From Cepaea nemoralis (lineage: Eukaryota > Mollusca > Gastropoda > Stylommatophora > Helicidae), in NCBI GenBank assembly GCA_014155875.1, contig JACEFZ010025839.1, positions 507,001 to 571,000 of the forward strand: 64,000 bases of DNA, in the 5' to 3' direction. Below the pieces are notes generated by a model, which saw only the letters and a program-made list of their open reading frames with translations, did not search any database and was not told the DNA's origin. This document shows positions 34,601 through 43,115 of the stretch, piece by piece. How positions within the stretch are numbered: the first letter of the stretch is position 1; each line of letters opens with the position of its first letter. Made by a program: the position numbers and the translations under genes.

Positions 34601-37600
34601 GTATGTTTATTTATGAGAGTGCTAACTACCGCGTTATCGCGGCTCCCCTGAGCAACATAGACGTAGTAATTATTCTTGTCCGCAACTTAATATTCATGTT
34701 CACGGTGTCATATATACTTGGTCATGTCAACATACGGTGTAAACCTAGAAAGTTGTCATGAAAACTCTACAATCATGAAAGTACTTATGCCACAGCGGGG
34801 TTTCTTCCTGCTGGGTTTTGTTGAGAGCTGCGGGATTAAACCTGTTTGTCAAGTCAGTTGCCACACAGTAAACAAACTAGACTTTGAGCTTCACTTCCGT
34901 TAGATATAAAGCCTTTGATTATTAGGGTTTAACATTTTTATTATGTAGTTGTACTTCAATTTTAGGTCATTTATCGTTTATTATGTATTTATCAAATGAA
35001 GCATAGGTCCTCAATCATCCATTGCCCAGCACCCTCCCCCCTCCTCTATCATTCGCAATCTCTAGCAGCGCTTTACAAGTTCATCCAATTTTATTCATCT
35101 CTACCTGTTATTCCTTCCTCTGTGTTTGCGTTAGTTCTTTTTGCCTCTTGGCATTCACGTGAAATATTCTCTAGATATATCAGTATCTAGTTTTCTCCCA
35201 GTATGTCCTATTAAGCACTAACGTCTTTTCTTCATTTCTTAATTCCGTTAAATTTAGTTCTTACCATGAGCTCAACTTTGGTGATAGTATCGAACTATTT
35301 CAGTCCTTCTATTCTAGGCGGTCACATATTAATGCATTTTGTAATTTGCTGCAGGTGTATACGTCTTCTATACCCCAGGCGCTTTAATATAAGATAATCT
35401 GTTTCCATTGCCCTTTTTCAGTCGAGGTAAGAGCTATATTGAGCTAATCCTGATGTATGAAAGCGAATCATGGACATCCAGCAGGCAAGTGAAGAATTAT
35501 ATGGAAGCTGCGGAGATGTGGTCTTATAGAAGAATGATGACAACACCGTAGAAACCCACTCCGACTTCAGAGGTACTTGAAATCTACTCCCCCAAGTCAA
35601 GACGAGACGTCAACGTCTTAGTCTAACAGACAGTTGTTGGGGTTGAACCCGCTACCTCGGCATCATCACACATGAAGTTTAAGAGCGAGCGTTCTTATCC
35701 ATTCAACCATGCTAACCTCCTGACTATAAAATGTATTCCTTTTTTTTTTTGTTCTGTATTATTCCTGATTTGTTCTGTATTATTCCTAATTTGTTCTGTA
35801 TTATTCCTGATTTGTTCTGTATTATTCCTGATTTGCTCTGTATTATTCCTGATTTGTTCTGTATTATTCCAAAATGTTTCTTAGCTTGTATCAATATTAA
35901 CTCTTGTTAATCTGTTCATGCAGACACAATGTGATACCAATCGTAATGGGTGCCGCCCCGGAGGACTATGAGCGAGCAGCACCCCCACACAGCTACATAC
36001 ACGTGGATGAGTTCGAGTCTCCAAAGGAATTGGCCGAGTACTTACATAAACTGGACAAAGATGACTCGCTGTACAATGAATATTTCCAGTAAGTTTTGAG
36101 TTACATTTACACAATGAAAGTCACCTTAACTGCAGCAATAATGCAAAACATGCAATTTTTACAGGCTAGAACAGACAACGTAAACCAGTGGTTCTCAACT
36201 TTTTTTGGCCCGTGCCTCCCTTCACCATATTTTCAAAACGTCATCCCCCTTCGTATTTGCTCCCTAAAAATCCCCCACCCCGCCCGCCACTACACAGTAT
36301 ACGTAATAATGGAAGCTAAATTTAATAACACATACTAGAACAAGTCTAGACGTCTACATAAAACGTGATTTGCCGTCTACTTACGTTATAAAATGAATTT
36401 CAGAAGGTTGAGACACACAGAACCGTAAAGTATGCAGGGTAAAACAATATCAAGTAATCGGTTCTTGTATTAACGCGATCTTGAAATAATCTTCATCCCC
36501 CCCCCCCCCCCGGAAACCCTAAAATTCCCCCTGGGGGGGGGGGGAATTCCTCACCGGTTGAAAAACCACTGACGTAGACAGACAACTTTATAAGAATACT
36601 AAAAACAAACATCACAATGGACGTTGTGGATACATGGTCTTCATCAGCAAGCACAAAGGATGCTAATATCGTTTCATCAATTTCATCAACAAGGGGGTAC
36701 AATTGACCAATGTAACTGCGCTTAGTCCCAAGTACTTAAAGTGCATGCGCTTTGCAAGCTGTTGCAGTCACCCCCAGCACCCTATGGCTATTTGTATTGT
36801 ACTCAACAATTTTACGTTCAGTAGTTTGCCATTGCTGGTCTCTCTGGTCTAGAGGCTACACGACTTTCTCCGTAATCTCGTATACTCTCGTACGTAACGT
36901 GACGATGAGCGAGAATTGGTAGCGGTTCTCTCCGCGTCGGTAACTTACGGGATATTTGAGCCGGTCGCTCAGAAAGCAATGGCAAACTACTGAGCGTAAT
37001 CTTGCCAAGAAATCAACAGACAGCTGAAAGATGCTGATGTTGACAGCGATGTCATGTGAAGGATATGCAAAACATTTTTTTTTTAGTTGGCCATTGCTAT
37101 CTAAGCGAGAAGTCAACGCGTAAGTACTGTTTATTTTTTATTTTTTCGCATATCCTTTTTACATGACATTGCAGTCAACACCAGCATTTTTCAGCTGCTG
37201 TTGATGTCTTGGCAAGTTTTAACGTTCAGTAGTTTACCATTACTTTCTGAACAACCGGCTCACATACCTCCATAAGTAACAAACGCGACGCGATCTGCTG
37301 CCGAATCTCGCACAGCTGTATTTCGTACAAGAGTATACGGGATTACGAACAACGTCCTTAACCTCTTCGCCAGGGAGACGGGCAAGTACTTGTGCGTGAC
37401 GTGACACTGTGAGCTGTGAGTTTCATGTGAAATGCTTTTGAATCTGCCCGAGGTTTTTTGGAACGTGACTGCATGTTCGGAGCGATGGCAGATGGCTATG
37501 TCCCAGAGTTAACCGGTTTTTGCCGTATGCAGAAATGCGTGGCTGCTGGGCTTCTGGTTGACTGCCACTACCATCGACGATGAACTGTATTTCATGGACT

Positions 37601-39637
37601 GTGTCGGTGAACATCTAGGAAACATACAAATGGGAAAATGACTGTGATTCCATCAGAGATGAACTCTGGGTATCGTGGGGGACTATTGTGTTGACATTCT
37701 GGCGGCGGCATTATGCACAGTGTATCTGTGCGGACTGTTGTTTGTCGAGACTCCTGTCTTTTCTACTTTTCACCTTGGGCAGTGGGGAGCGTTTTGTGTG
37801 ATATTCACTGGCACAGGAACGGAGCATAATGGGGACAACCCGTTGCTATGAAGTTGGAACTGCGACTAACTGACTAACTGACTAATATAGCTAATAACAG
37901 ACGATACTGGTGTGTGTCTTCCATCTGATGTTATCCGTGTGTGCTTGACCTACTCAGTCCTTATTCTCTGTGAACATCTTGCATCTGATGCTATCCATGT
38001 GTGCTTGTCTTACTCAGTCCTTATTCTCTGTGAACATCTTCCATCTGATGTTATTCATGTGTGCTTGTCCTACTCAGTCCCTGTTCTCTGTGATCTGTGA
38101 ACATCTTTCATCTGATGTTATCCATGTGTGCTTGTCCTACTTAGTCCTTATTCTCTGTGAACATCTTCCATCTGATGTTATCCATGTTTGCTTGTCCTAC
38201 TTAGTCCTTATTCTCTGTGAACATCTTCCATCTGATGTTATCCATGTTTGCTTGTCCTACTTAGTCCTTATTCTCTGTGAACATCTTCCATCTGATATTA
38301 TTCATGTGTGCTTGTCCTACTCAGTCCCTATTCTCTGTGATCTGTGAACATCTTCCATCTGATGTTATCCATGTGTGCTTGTCCTACTCAGTCCTTATTC
38401 TCTGTGAACATCTTCCATCTGATGCTATCCATGTGTGCTTGTCCTACTCAGTTCTTATTCTTTGTGAACACATTCCATCTGATGTTATCCATGTGTGCTT
38501 GTCCTACTCAGTCCTTTTTCCTCTGTGAACATCTTCCATCTGATGTTATCCATGTATGCTTGTCTTACTTAATTCTTATTCTCAGTGAACATCTTCCATC
38601 TTCCATTTGTTATCGCCATAATCACAAACATCATCATTTGCCATGCCAACTGGTGTAGGCGTTCATGTCTCTCCACAGATCTCGGTTTCTTGTGTTCTAG
38701 ATCAACTCTGTTGATGATATTCCTCCACGCCACCGTCTCAGTATATCCGCCATATTTTTCTCGGTCTGCCTCCGCCTCTTATCATTCTGATTTTTCATCG
38801 TCACGATGTTTTTCTATGCCGCTCTTCCCAATATATATCATCTCTATGCTCATAATCACTGTACAATGTATTTAAATTAACATATCAATATATAGATAGG
38901 TCTGCGCCCCTTGGTAGGGTATTGATGCGTGATGAGGAAGATATGGTCGGGGCCATTTGGAATCGTACGAGGGTAAGTTAATAAGTAAGTCACAAATGGC
39001 TGTAGAAAAATAACTACACATGATAACAACTTGAAACCAGTTTATTTTTATAAATACATTGTCCCTTTATGTCTCAACATAATTTCCACCAACATGTATG
39101 CACTTATCCCATCGTTTTATCAGTCCTCCCACATCGGCTGTTGTATGCATCAAGTTGTTATCATCTTCAGTTATTTTACTACAGCTATTTGTGGCTTACT
39201 TATTAACTTACCCTCGTATGTATAGTGTAGAAGAACCGGTAGATCATCACGGCCTTTAGAAATTGATGTTTCAAGGAGCGACCAGAGGAACTGGTCGAAA
39301 CTCAAAATATACATATACAACAATTAATATATATAATATATATATATGATGCGTATGTACATGTCTGTGTGTACGTGTGTGTGTATGTACTTGTATTTAC
39401 ATATTTTTACTGCATGTCAACAGGTGGAAAGGTACAGGGGACATCATCAACACTTTCTTCTGGTGTAGATTATGTGCTCTTGCTCATGATGACAGTCGAG
39501 GACAGTCCTGGTACCCGAATATAGAAGAATGGTGGAGAGGTCAGGACATCTGCATTGGCGATAGGACATGGAGAAATGTCAACCGAACTAAAAAAGTGTT
39601 TGCAGACTTACCAGTTGTCATTCCACCACATGAGTGA
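29282..39637 (+). CDS. Alpha-1,3-fucosyltransferase (GT10), 3' part, four exons
   Basis: The only host gene recognised. Exons at 29282-29493, 32309-32466, 35924-36088 and 39424-39637 join in frame through canonical AG/GT sites and end in TGA. They give about 248 residues, the C-terminal catalytic half of a GT10 enzyme. Such enzymes move fucose from GDP-fucose to GlcNAc on glycans in the Golgi lumen. Seen: VNWTATYRHDSTIVAPY, the GT10 hallmark FYLSFENSNCRDYITEKFF, HNVIPIVMGA and the Cys-containing end FWCRLCALAHD. Possible N-glycosylation sites are NWT, NAS and NRT. The 5' exons (cytosolic tail, membrane anchor, N-terminal domain) are not found in the window and probably lie upstream. Core-fucosylating versus antenna-type activity cannot be decided. 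ATTAAA at 40211 or AATAAA at 40697 could be polyadenylation signals. Confidence 0.93.
29494..29560 (+). other. Intron A start (intron 29494-32308)
   Basis: Donor GTGGGT. The 2.8-kb intron contains a LINE-alpha fragment, a 71-bp minisatellite, three SINE-A copies, a MITE relic, an (ATG)n tract and a 28-bp minisatellite, listed separately. Confidence 0.85.
29565..30070 (-). pseudogene. LINE-alpha 3' end in intron A
   Basis: Minus-strand frame (29581-30060): MKTILCNKSLALNVRKRVL, KCYIEPVLLYGCESW, MWFLRQILRIPWTVK, a degenerate FWSCDEKRG block, RGRLREIMLNGLRRW and DRDLWRGMNAYASRHGT plus stop. The adjoining ATCATCATC at 29571 is its tail. 5' truncated, with frame damage in the middle. Opposite strand to the host gene. 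Confidence 0.88.
30104..30390 (+). repeat. 71-bp minisatellite, about four copies
   Basis: Units of 71 bp contain GATTAATTATTTTCATG, GCTTCTGGACATGCATG and CCTTCTCTTTCAGAG; one unit is shortened to 53 bp. Each unit carries a polypyrimidine-CAG string resembling a 3' splice site. Confidence 0.92.
30395..30595 (+). repeat. SINE-A copy
   Basis: Head GGCTCTGTGGCGAAGAGGTC and GCGTTCGAAACCAAG (B box); core AATGGCAATTTACTGAAAG; TTTGCCAAGAAATCACAAAC. The tail is diverged. Confidence 0.82.
30705..30870 (+). repeat. SINE-A core and tail
   Basis: TTAACGTGTTGGTATGGGAG, CAATGGCAAACTACTGAACG and GCAACGTCCTGTAAAGGATA, followed by an A-rich tail. Most of the head is lost. Confidence 0.85.
31131..31440 (-). 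mobile_element. MITE copy, truncated at one end
   Basis: Reverse-oriented relative of 28691-29112. It contains ATTTCAAGATCGCGTTAATA and AAATTTAGCTTCCATTTTTA and ends in GGTTGAGAACCACTG. The other inverted end is missing. Confidence 0.85.
31531..31633. repeat. (ATG)n microsatellite
   Basis: About 34 ATG units. It reads as poly-His on the minus strand, without any support for a protein. Confidence 0.97.
31690..31947 (+). repeat. 28-bp minisatellite with acceptor-like units
   Basis: About nine units of GATCTTTGACATGTTCTTG plus TTTACTGYR. Several units contain TTTACTGCAG, a plausible 3' splice acceptor. The same units flank the true exon B acceptor at 32231-32308, after a SINE insertion. Confidence 0.92.
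31948..31970 (+). repeat. Duplicated fragment of exon B start
   Basis: GTAGATATTTATGATGGCTG matches the start of exon B (32309 onward) with one mismatch, then diverges. It follows TTATTTACAGCGG, an acceptor-like context. It is not part of the coding frame. Confidence 0.8.
31978..32221 (+). repeat. SINE-A copy with 9-bp TSD
   Basis: Flanked by TGAAATTTT at 31969-31977 and 32222-32230. Head TGGCTCCCTGGCGAAGACG, core GCAATGGCAAACTACTAAGC, tail GCAACGTCCTGTAAGCGATA then AAGTAAGTAA. Full length and same strand as the host gene. Confidence 0.93.
32231..32308 (+). repeat. 28-bp minisatellite, right part, ending at the exon B acceptor
   Basis: Two to three further 28-bp units ending in TGCTTACTTCAG, the true splice acceptor of exon B. 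The authentic acceptor is thus the last unit of the array. Confidence 0.85.
32309..32466 (+). CDS. Fucosyltransferase exon B
   Basis: Encodes VDIYGGCGPLACSR through the hallmark FYLSFENSNCRDYITEKFF and INGL. In GT10 enzymes this block binds GDP-fucose. Acceptor CTTCAG, donor AAA|GTAAGT. The last codon is split after two bases and completed to Lys by exon C. Confidence 0.94.
34165..34330 (-). repeat. SINE-D copy
   Basis: Body AACATTTCCTGGTACACG resembles 990-1010. Degenerate head near 34255-34325 on the minus strand, with TTAAGCGTGCTAACAG on the + strand. Weak B box. Confidence 0.5.
35430..35545 (+). pseudogene. LINE-alpha scrap
   Basis: In shifting frames this reads like ILMYESESWTSSRQVKNY, then MEAAEMWSYRRMMTTP. 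That is the IEPVLLYGCESW to RRMLRIPW region of LINE-alpha. Confidence 0.65.
35546..35720 (-). repeat. SINE-C copy
   Basis: + strand ACCCACTCCGACTTCAGAGG, GGTTGAACCCGCTACC (B box reversed) and AAGAGCGAGCGTTCTTATCC (A-box region reversed) mark a minus-strand copy. Confidence 0.78.
35749..35878 (+). repeat. 21-bp minisatellite near exon C acceptor
   Basis: Six units of TTGTTCTGTATTATTCCTGA plus one base, ending 45 bp before the exon C acceptor. The units are pyrimidine-rich on the + strand. Confidence 0.93.
35924..36088 (+). CDS. Fucosyltransferase exon C
   Basis: Encodes HNVIPIVMGAAPEDYERA, PPHSYIHVDEFESPKELAE and YLHKLDKDDSLYNEYF. It corresponds to the conserved VPVVxG(A)..DY...AP..SFI...F family segment. 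Acceptor ATGCAG, donor CCA|GTAAGT; the last codon is split after two bases and becomes Gln with exon D. Confidence 0.94.
36186..36571. mobile_element. hAT-type MITE, second full copy
   Basis: Ends CAGTGGTTCTCAACT and GGTTGAAAAACCACTG. The flanks ACGTAAAC (36178-36185) and ACGTAGAC (36572-36579) form a 7-of-8 target duplication. The interior is homologous to 28691-29112. Confidence 0.9.
36755..36827 (-). repeat. SINE-A fragment (host of nested SINE)
   Basis: Minus-strand tail/core: + strand AAGCTGTTGCAGTCACCCCC and TTTTACGTTCAGTAGTTTGC. The match resumes after the inserted SINE at 37099 with ATCTAAGCGAGAAGTCAACG. Confidence 0.7.
36837..37089 (+). repeat. SINE-A full-length copy nested in another SINE-A
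   Basis: Flanked by GCCATTGCT at 36828-36836 and 37090-37098. Head TCTCTGGTCTAGAGGCTACA, GGTAGCGGTTCTCTCC, core GCAATGGCAAACTACTGAGC, tail GATGTCATGTGAAGGATATG and a T-rich end. Confidence 0.9.
37143..37390 (-). repeat. SINE-A copy
   Basis: Minus-strand copy: + strand GACATTGCAGTCAACACCAG, GTTTACCATTACTTTCTGAA, CGATCTGCTGCCGAATCTCG and CCTTAACCTCTTCGCCAGG. Confidence 0.88.
37395..37906. other. No feature recognised
   Basis: Intronic sequence without repeats or coding similarity that I can name. Confidence 0.55.
37907..38605 (+). repeat. 60-bp satellite, about 11 copies, in intron C
   Basis: Units of about 60 bp (GTGAACATCTTCCATCTGAT, GTTATCCATGTGTGCTTGTC, CTACTCAGTCCTTATTCTCT). Two units have a short TGATCT insertion. 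All frames stay open because the period is divisible by three. Confidence 0.96.
38636..38840 (-). pseudogene. LINE-alpha 3' tip
   Basis: CCAACTGGTGTAGGCGTTCA, CACAGATCTCGGTTTCTTG and CCACCGTCTCAGTATATCC match the minus-strand LINE-alpha ends at 29590 and 41680. Frames are decayed. Confidence 0.75.
38885..39310 (+). pseudogene. LINE-RNH relic split by a mariner MITE
   Basis: 38885-38965 and 39219-39310 are together homologous to about 44215-44375: GGTCGGGGCCATTTGGAATC and GTGTAGAAGAACCGGTAG, then GAGGAACTGGTCGAAACTCA. This is the region between RNase H and the C-terminal block of LINE-RNH. Confidence 0.72.
38966..39218. mobile_element. Mariner-type MITE (253 bp)
   Basis: Inverted ends TACGAGGGTAAGTTAATAAG and its complement, with TA at both borders. 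The interior (minus strand) keeps the mariner C-terminal KRWDKCI-like segment near 39105-39125. It is an internally deleted relative of 13693-14220. The uninterrupted paralogue at 44280 shows its exact borders. Confidence 0.88.
39424..39637 (+). CDS. Fucosyltransferase last exon
   Basis: Encodes WKGTGDIINTFFWCRLCALAH, a typical GT10 C-terminal block with paired Cys, then SWYPNIEEWWRGQDICI and VNRTKKVFADLPVVIPPHE, followed by TGA. Acceptor GTCAACAG; a short GT-rich stretch precedes it. Confidence 0.94.
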
Positions 39638-39960
39638 CAAAAGTTGGCATAATATCTTTAAGTTGTTTTTGCCGTCTGTTTGTTCGTACGAGTGGTTCTA
39701 TGCTACATTTGGGTAGAGTTGCCAGATTGTATACGTTGTTTTTCCATTACCGCTGCCCAATTCAACCTCAGAATTAGCTCCCATCCCAGCCTCAGATTAA
39801 CAGATTCAGTGCCAAACTAACAGTAGCGTTGGAACAAACAAAAATAGATGGGAGAAAATTATAAGTAAGGGTGTGTCACAGTTATGACTTGCAAGAGTTG
39901 TTTAAAGGCAACAGGATATACTTCATTGCACCGGTTGTTATCCCATAAGGTCTCTCCGTG
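39638..39960 (+). other. Downstream of the fucosyltransferase stop
   Basis: Probable 3' UTR and flank; no AATAAA within this stretch. Confidence 0.4.
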
Positions 39961-39964
39961 AAGG

Positions 39965-40180
39965 AATCGCGCATACCGTTTAGTGCACTGAAATGATTTT
40001 TGCGCGTGTATTAGCTTTCCCTACTACTAGTCTCCCTCGTCACCAGGCGAACCCACTCCGACTTCTGAGGTACTTGTAGTTAACGTCTCCATATCAAAGG
40101 CGAGAAGTCAAAATTTTTAGTGTGCATCAGCACACATGACGTATAAGAGCCAATGCTCTTATTTATTCGGCCACGCAAAC
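39965..40180 (-). repeat. SINE-C copy
   Basis: + strand TTTTTGCGCGTGTATTAGC, CGTCACCAGGCGAACCCACT, CCGACTTCTGAGGTACTTG and TAAGAGCCAATGCTCTTAT: body to head of a minus-strand copy. Confidence 0.8.
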
Positions 40181-40726
40181 ATAATTAAAATCTGAAAAGA
40201 TTGCGATTTAATTAAATCTGTCATTTGACAAGAAAAGGAAACCGGGATTGGATATTCGTGCGCCCCGAAAGCATTTTAACTGTGAATTATTTAATCAAAA
40301 ACGAATACAGTTCCGTACAACTGGGTCATCTGGCAACCCTACATTAGAGGCATACTTAACAATATTGACTAAAGTCACTGTTGAGATACGTAAAAGAAAA
40401 TATCTATGCTTTAAATGTTGTTTTAGATTGGTTATAAATAATATAAACTATAAGAAATATGACTATGCAAATGATCTGTACTATTTAGTGCAGCGGCAGC
40501 AAGATAACACAAATGACTGCAGTGTTTTGAAAGTATTGCTGGTCCAAGTTTTGTATTTACCTGTTGTGGTGCATGAACTTTACAGAGGGTGAGTACAAAA
40601 CTTGGACCGGCAATCTTCTCAAACACTGCACGGTCATTAACAATACACCATATATATCTCAATAATTGGTGATAACTTTCATTTTGTAATGTTTACAATA
40701 AAGGTTCTAAAAGTGGTTCTAAAGGC
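40181..40726. other. No gene recognised
   Basis: An open frame at 40248-40592 has no recognisable similarity. A short inverted repeat lies around 40535-40610 (CTGGTCCAAGTTTTGTA against TACAAAACTTGGACCGG). AATAAA at 40697 may be a polyadenylation signal. Confidence 0.4.
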
Positions 40727-40935
40727 GAGATCATCGACTTCATTGCACTGGGTTTAACCCATATGGCTCGGTTTCTTTCCGCAGGGCGGCCAGTCGAAAG
40801 CGTCGCACACAGTACGAACTCTCTATATCCAGCAACGACCCCACAGGAGTCTCCGAGAAATGTGCACTCGTGAGCCCGTAATCAAACCCACAATCTTCGG
40901 AATGCGCGGCAGACGGCTTAACCACTTCTTATACA
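40727..40935 (-). repeat. SINE-B copy
   Basis: Minus-strand head GTGGTTAAGCCGTCTGCCGC (A box) and GTGGGTTTGATTACGGG (B box). The body (+ strand) has CAGTCGAAAGCGTCGCAC, as at 28535. Confidence 0.8.
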
Positions 40936-41231
40936 ATGTTTAACTCCTTCTATTCCATGTGATTTTTTAAACTGTCTGTCCCGATAGATGAAATTTAAAG
41001 TAATAAATGCTTGAGTCTGAGTGAGTTAAAATAATAGCATTGTTAGACTGAAGGTGTCACAGTAACAATTAAAATTGAGTGACTTAATTTCAAAGAAGTA
41101 TGACACCTCCTTACCTCTGTCAGCCTACAGAACACCCTTAGGCAGGATGGAGTACCCGTTTAGCCACCCAAAACTTCTAAGCGACCAGGGTTTCTCCTCA
41201 CTCCTCACCGACCAGGATGTAAGTTAGTTAT

Positions 41232-41325
41232 ATTTCCTTTACAGGACGTCACATTCAACCCCAGCATTTATTGGCTCTTTGTGATTTCTTGGCAAGTGCA
41301 CCTTCAGTAGTTTGCCATTGAAGGT
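41232..41325 (-). repeat. SINE-A tail/core fragment
   Basis: TTTACAGGACGTCACATTCA and CTTCAGTAGTTTGCCATTG on the + strand. The head is absent. Confidence 0.75.
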
Positions 41326-41651
41326 AACTAAAACCAGTTTTTCAGGTGGTGGATAGAGCTTGAGAGTAGCCGGTAGCTAGTTTTTAGTTATGGTCTTAAG
41401 TTCGCGACGGTAGGCATAAGATTCCCTTATAGAGACAAGGTCACTGCCAGGAAGGAACGCACTGACCGACTCTCTCCTTCATAGACAACTAGTAAATGAA
41501 GTCTGAATGCAATAATTTTAAAACATACCCAATAGATAACAGTCGCTGTGGCAGAAAAGGTTGGAGCGCTCTATATATTAATCTTCCGATGCGTTGATGA
41601 CTAGTCAAAACAAGCAACAACATATCCGAAAGCAGAAGATGAAAGGAAACC

Positions 41652-41862
41652 TCATCATCATTATCATCAAGTACCCTGCCAGCTGGCGTAGGCGTTCATG
41701 TCTCTCCACAGCTTTCCGTCTTTGGTTTTCTGGATCAACTCCGCTGATGACATTCCTCCATGCCACCGTCTCAGTCTATCCAGCATCATTTCTCTTGGTC
41801 TGCTTCTGCTTCTCTGCTGAACGGGGTCTGAACAACGTTTGCCTTCAAGCAAGCAAGCGATG
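41652..41862 (-). pseudogene. LINE-alpha C-terminus
   Basis: Minus-strand frame 41667-41852: a RSRPREMMLDRLRRWHGG block, MSSAELIQKTKDGKLW and RDMNAYASWQGT before the stop. CATCATCATTATCATC is its tail. Confidence 0.85.
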
Positions 41863-41874
41863 GCGGGATCAGGA

Positions 41875-42005
41875 GTTTACCCCCTACAACGGTCAGTTGG
41901 ACTTTAACGTTGACTACTCGTTCAGAAGGCTATGGCAAACTACTGAACGTATCATTGCCTAGAACATCAAGCTGGGAGTTATCGCATTGTCCCGCAAAAG
42001 ATGTA
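41875..42005 (+). repeat. SINE-A-type core with SINE-C-like head (mosaic)
   Basis: CCCCCTACAACGGTCAGTTG resembles the SINE-C head region at 11320, whereas AGAAGGCTATGGCAAACTAC and CGCATTGTCCCGCAAAAG are SINE-A core and tail. A head swap or adjacent fragments could explain it. Confidence 0.6.
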
Positions 42006-42093
42006 CATTTTTTAAAAACCAAATAACTATAAATAGGCATTGGGGTCAAAGTGGCATATTTTGTCCGATAAGTAATATATAAGAAATTATAGT

Positions 42094-42353
42094 ATTTGAA
42101 TAACGAAGACACAAACAATAGAGAAATCAACTTTGCGCAAGGAAAAATACATGGTAGTCAGTTCACAATAACCGTGGTAGACAATTCAAATTACTGTGTG
42201 AATATGTGTTGTATATTTCAGCTTGAGGGTTTTCCTAATTACTTTAGTTTATGTTCTGTGATTTCTGCAGTATGCACCTGACGACATGCAGTGAAATCTG
42301 CCAGGTAAAACATAAATCGTGCAATCTATTGTTTGTGTCTTCGTTATTCAAAT
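42094..42353. mobile_element. 260-bp element with perfect 28-bp inverted ends
   Basis: ATTTGAATAACGAAGACACA (42094 onward, continuing 8 bases) is exactly inverted at 42326-42353. Interior about 204 bp, non-coding. No target duplication was found, so its class is open. A partly similar segment is at 32780-32870. Confidence 0.75.
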
Positions 42354-42512
42354 TCACTACGGGGAAACATTATTTTGAATTATAGTATTGTCAAACATAG
42401 ATAGACTATACTGTATTATCAGAAATACTTAACCATTATTGTATTAATAGCTACAACGTGTTATAAATCTACCAACTTATTTCAAATAAATGGCATTGTT
42501 CTTTTATCCCAG

Positions 42513-42655
<143 letters not shown>

Positions 42656-42999
42656 AGTAAGTAATGTATGCGTTATGATTTTGTAACACAGACAGTCGTA
42701 TGTTGCTTTTATTTTGCAGGAATGTCTAATGACTGTATTGTCAGAGTTCTCCTCGTTTGTGTCTAAGTTTCCCTTGTTAAGGAGCCCTATTTTTGTTGTT
42801 GTCAAGGTTCATCCTGTTTAAGTGTCACACCTATTAGTAAGGTGGCTTTCTGATAGTACGTGTCACATTCTACTCAGTTTATGTGTTTATCCATTGAGAT
42901 TTATTTATTTATGTATTATTTTTTTTTTTTTTGCGGTCGTTCGCTTTTAATTCGAGTCTAGTCTATACACGTTACTTCTAGAAACACTGAACTGATTTT

Positions 43000-43115
43000 T
43001 GCGTGTGGATTAGCTCTCCCTATTACCTGAGTCCCTCACCATTAGGCTAACCCACTCCGACTTAAGAGGGAAACCATTCAGTTGTGGTACTTGTTGCACC
43101 TGACAATTGGCCTAG
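43000..43115 (-). repeat. SINE-C fragment
   Basis: GCGTGTGGATTAGCTCTCCC, CTCACCATTAGGCTAACCC and ACTCCGACTTAAGAGGG on the + strand; the head part is lost. Confidence 0.65.

Larger units (their letters stand above)
32467..35923 (+). other. Intron B
   Basis: Donor GTAAGT, acceptor TTCATGCAG. It contains a SINE-D, a LINE-alpha scrap, a SINE-C and a 21-bp minisatellite close to the acceptor. From 32470 to 34160 I see no coding sequence. A segment near 32780-32870 resembles the internal part of the inverted-repeat element at 42094-42353. Confidence 0.8.
36089..39423 (+). other. Intron C
   Basis: Donor GTAAGT, acceptor TGTCAACAG. It contains a MITE, nested SINE-A copies, a 60-bp satellite, a LINE-alpha end and a LINE-RNH relic split by a mariner MITE. 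The stretch 37395-37900 has no recognised feature. Confidence 0.8.

Noticed and set aside
40248..40592. 114-codon open frame downstream of the fucosyltransferase gene
   Set aside because: No similarity recognised and AT-rich composition; not distinguishable from chance.
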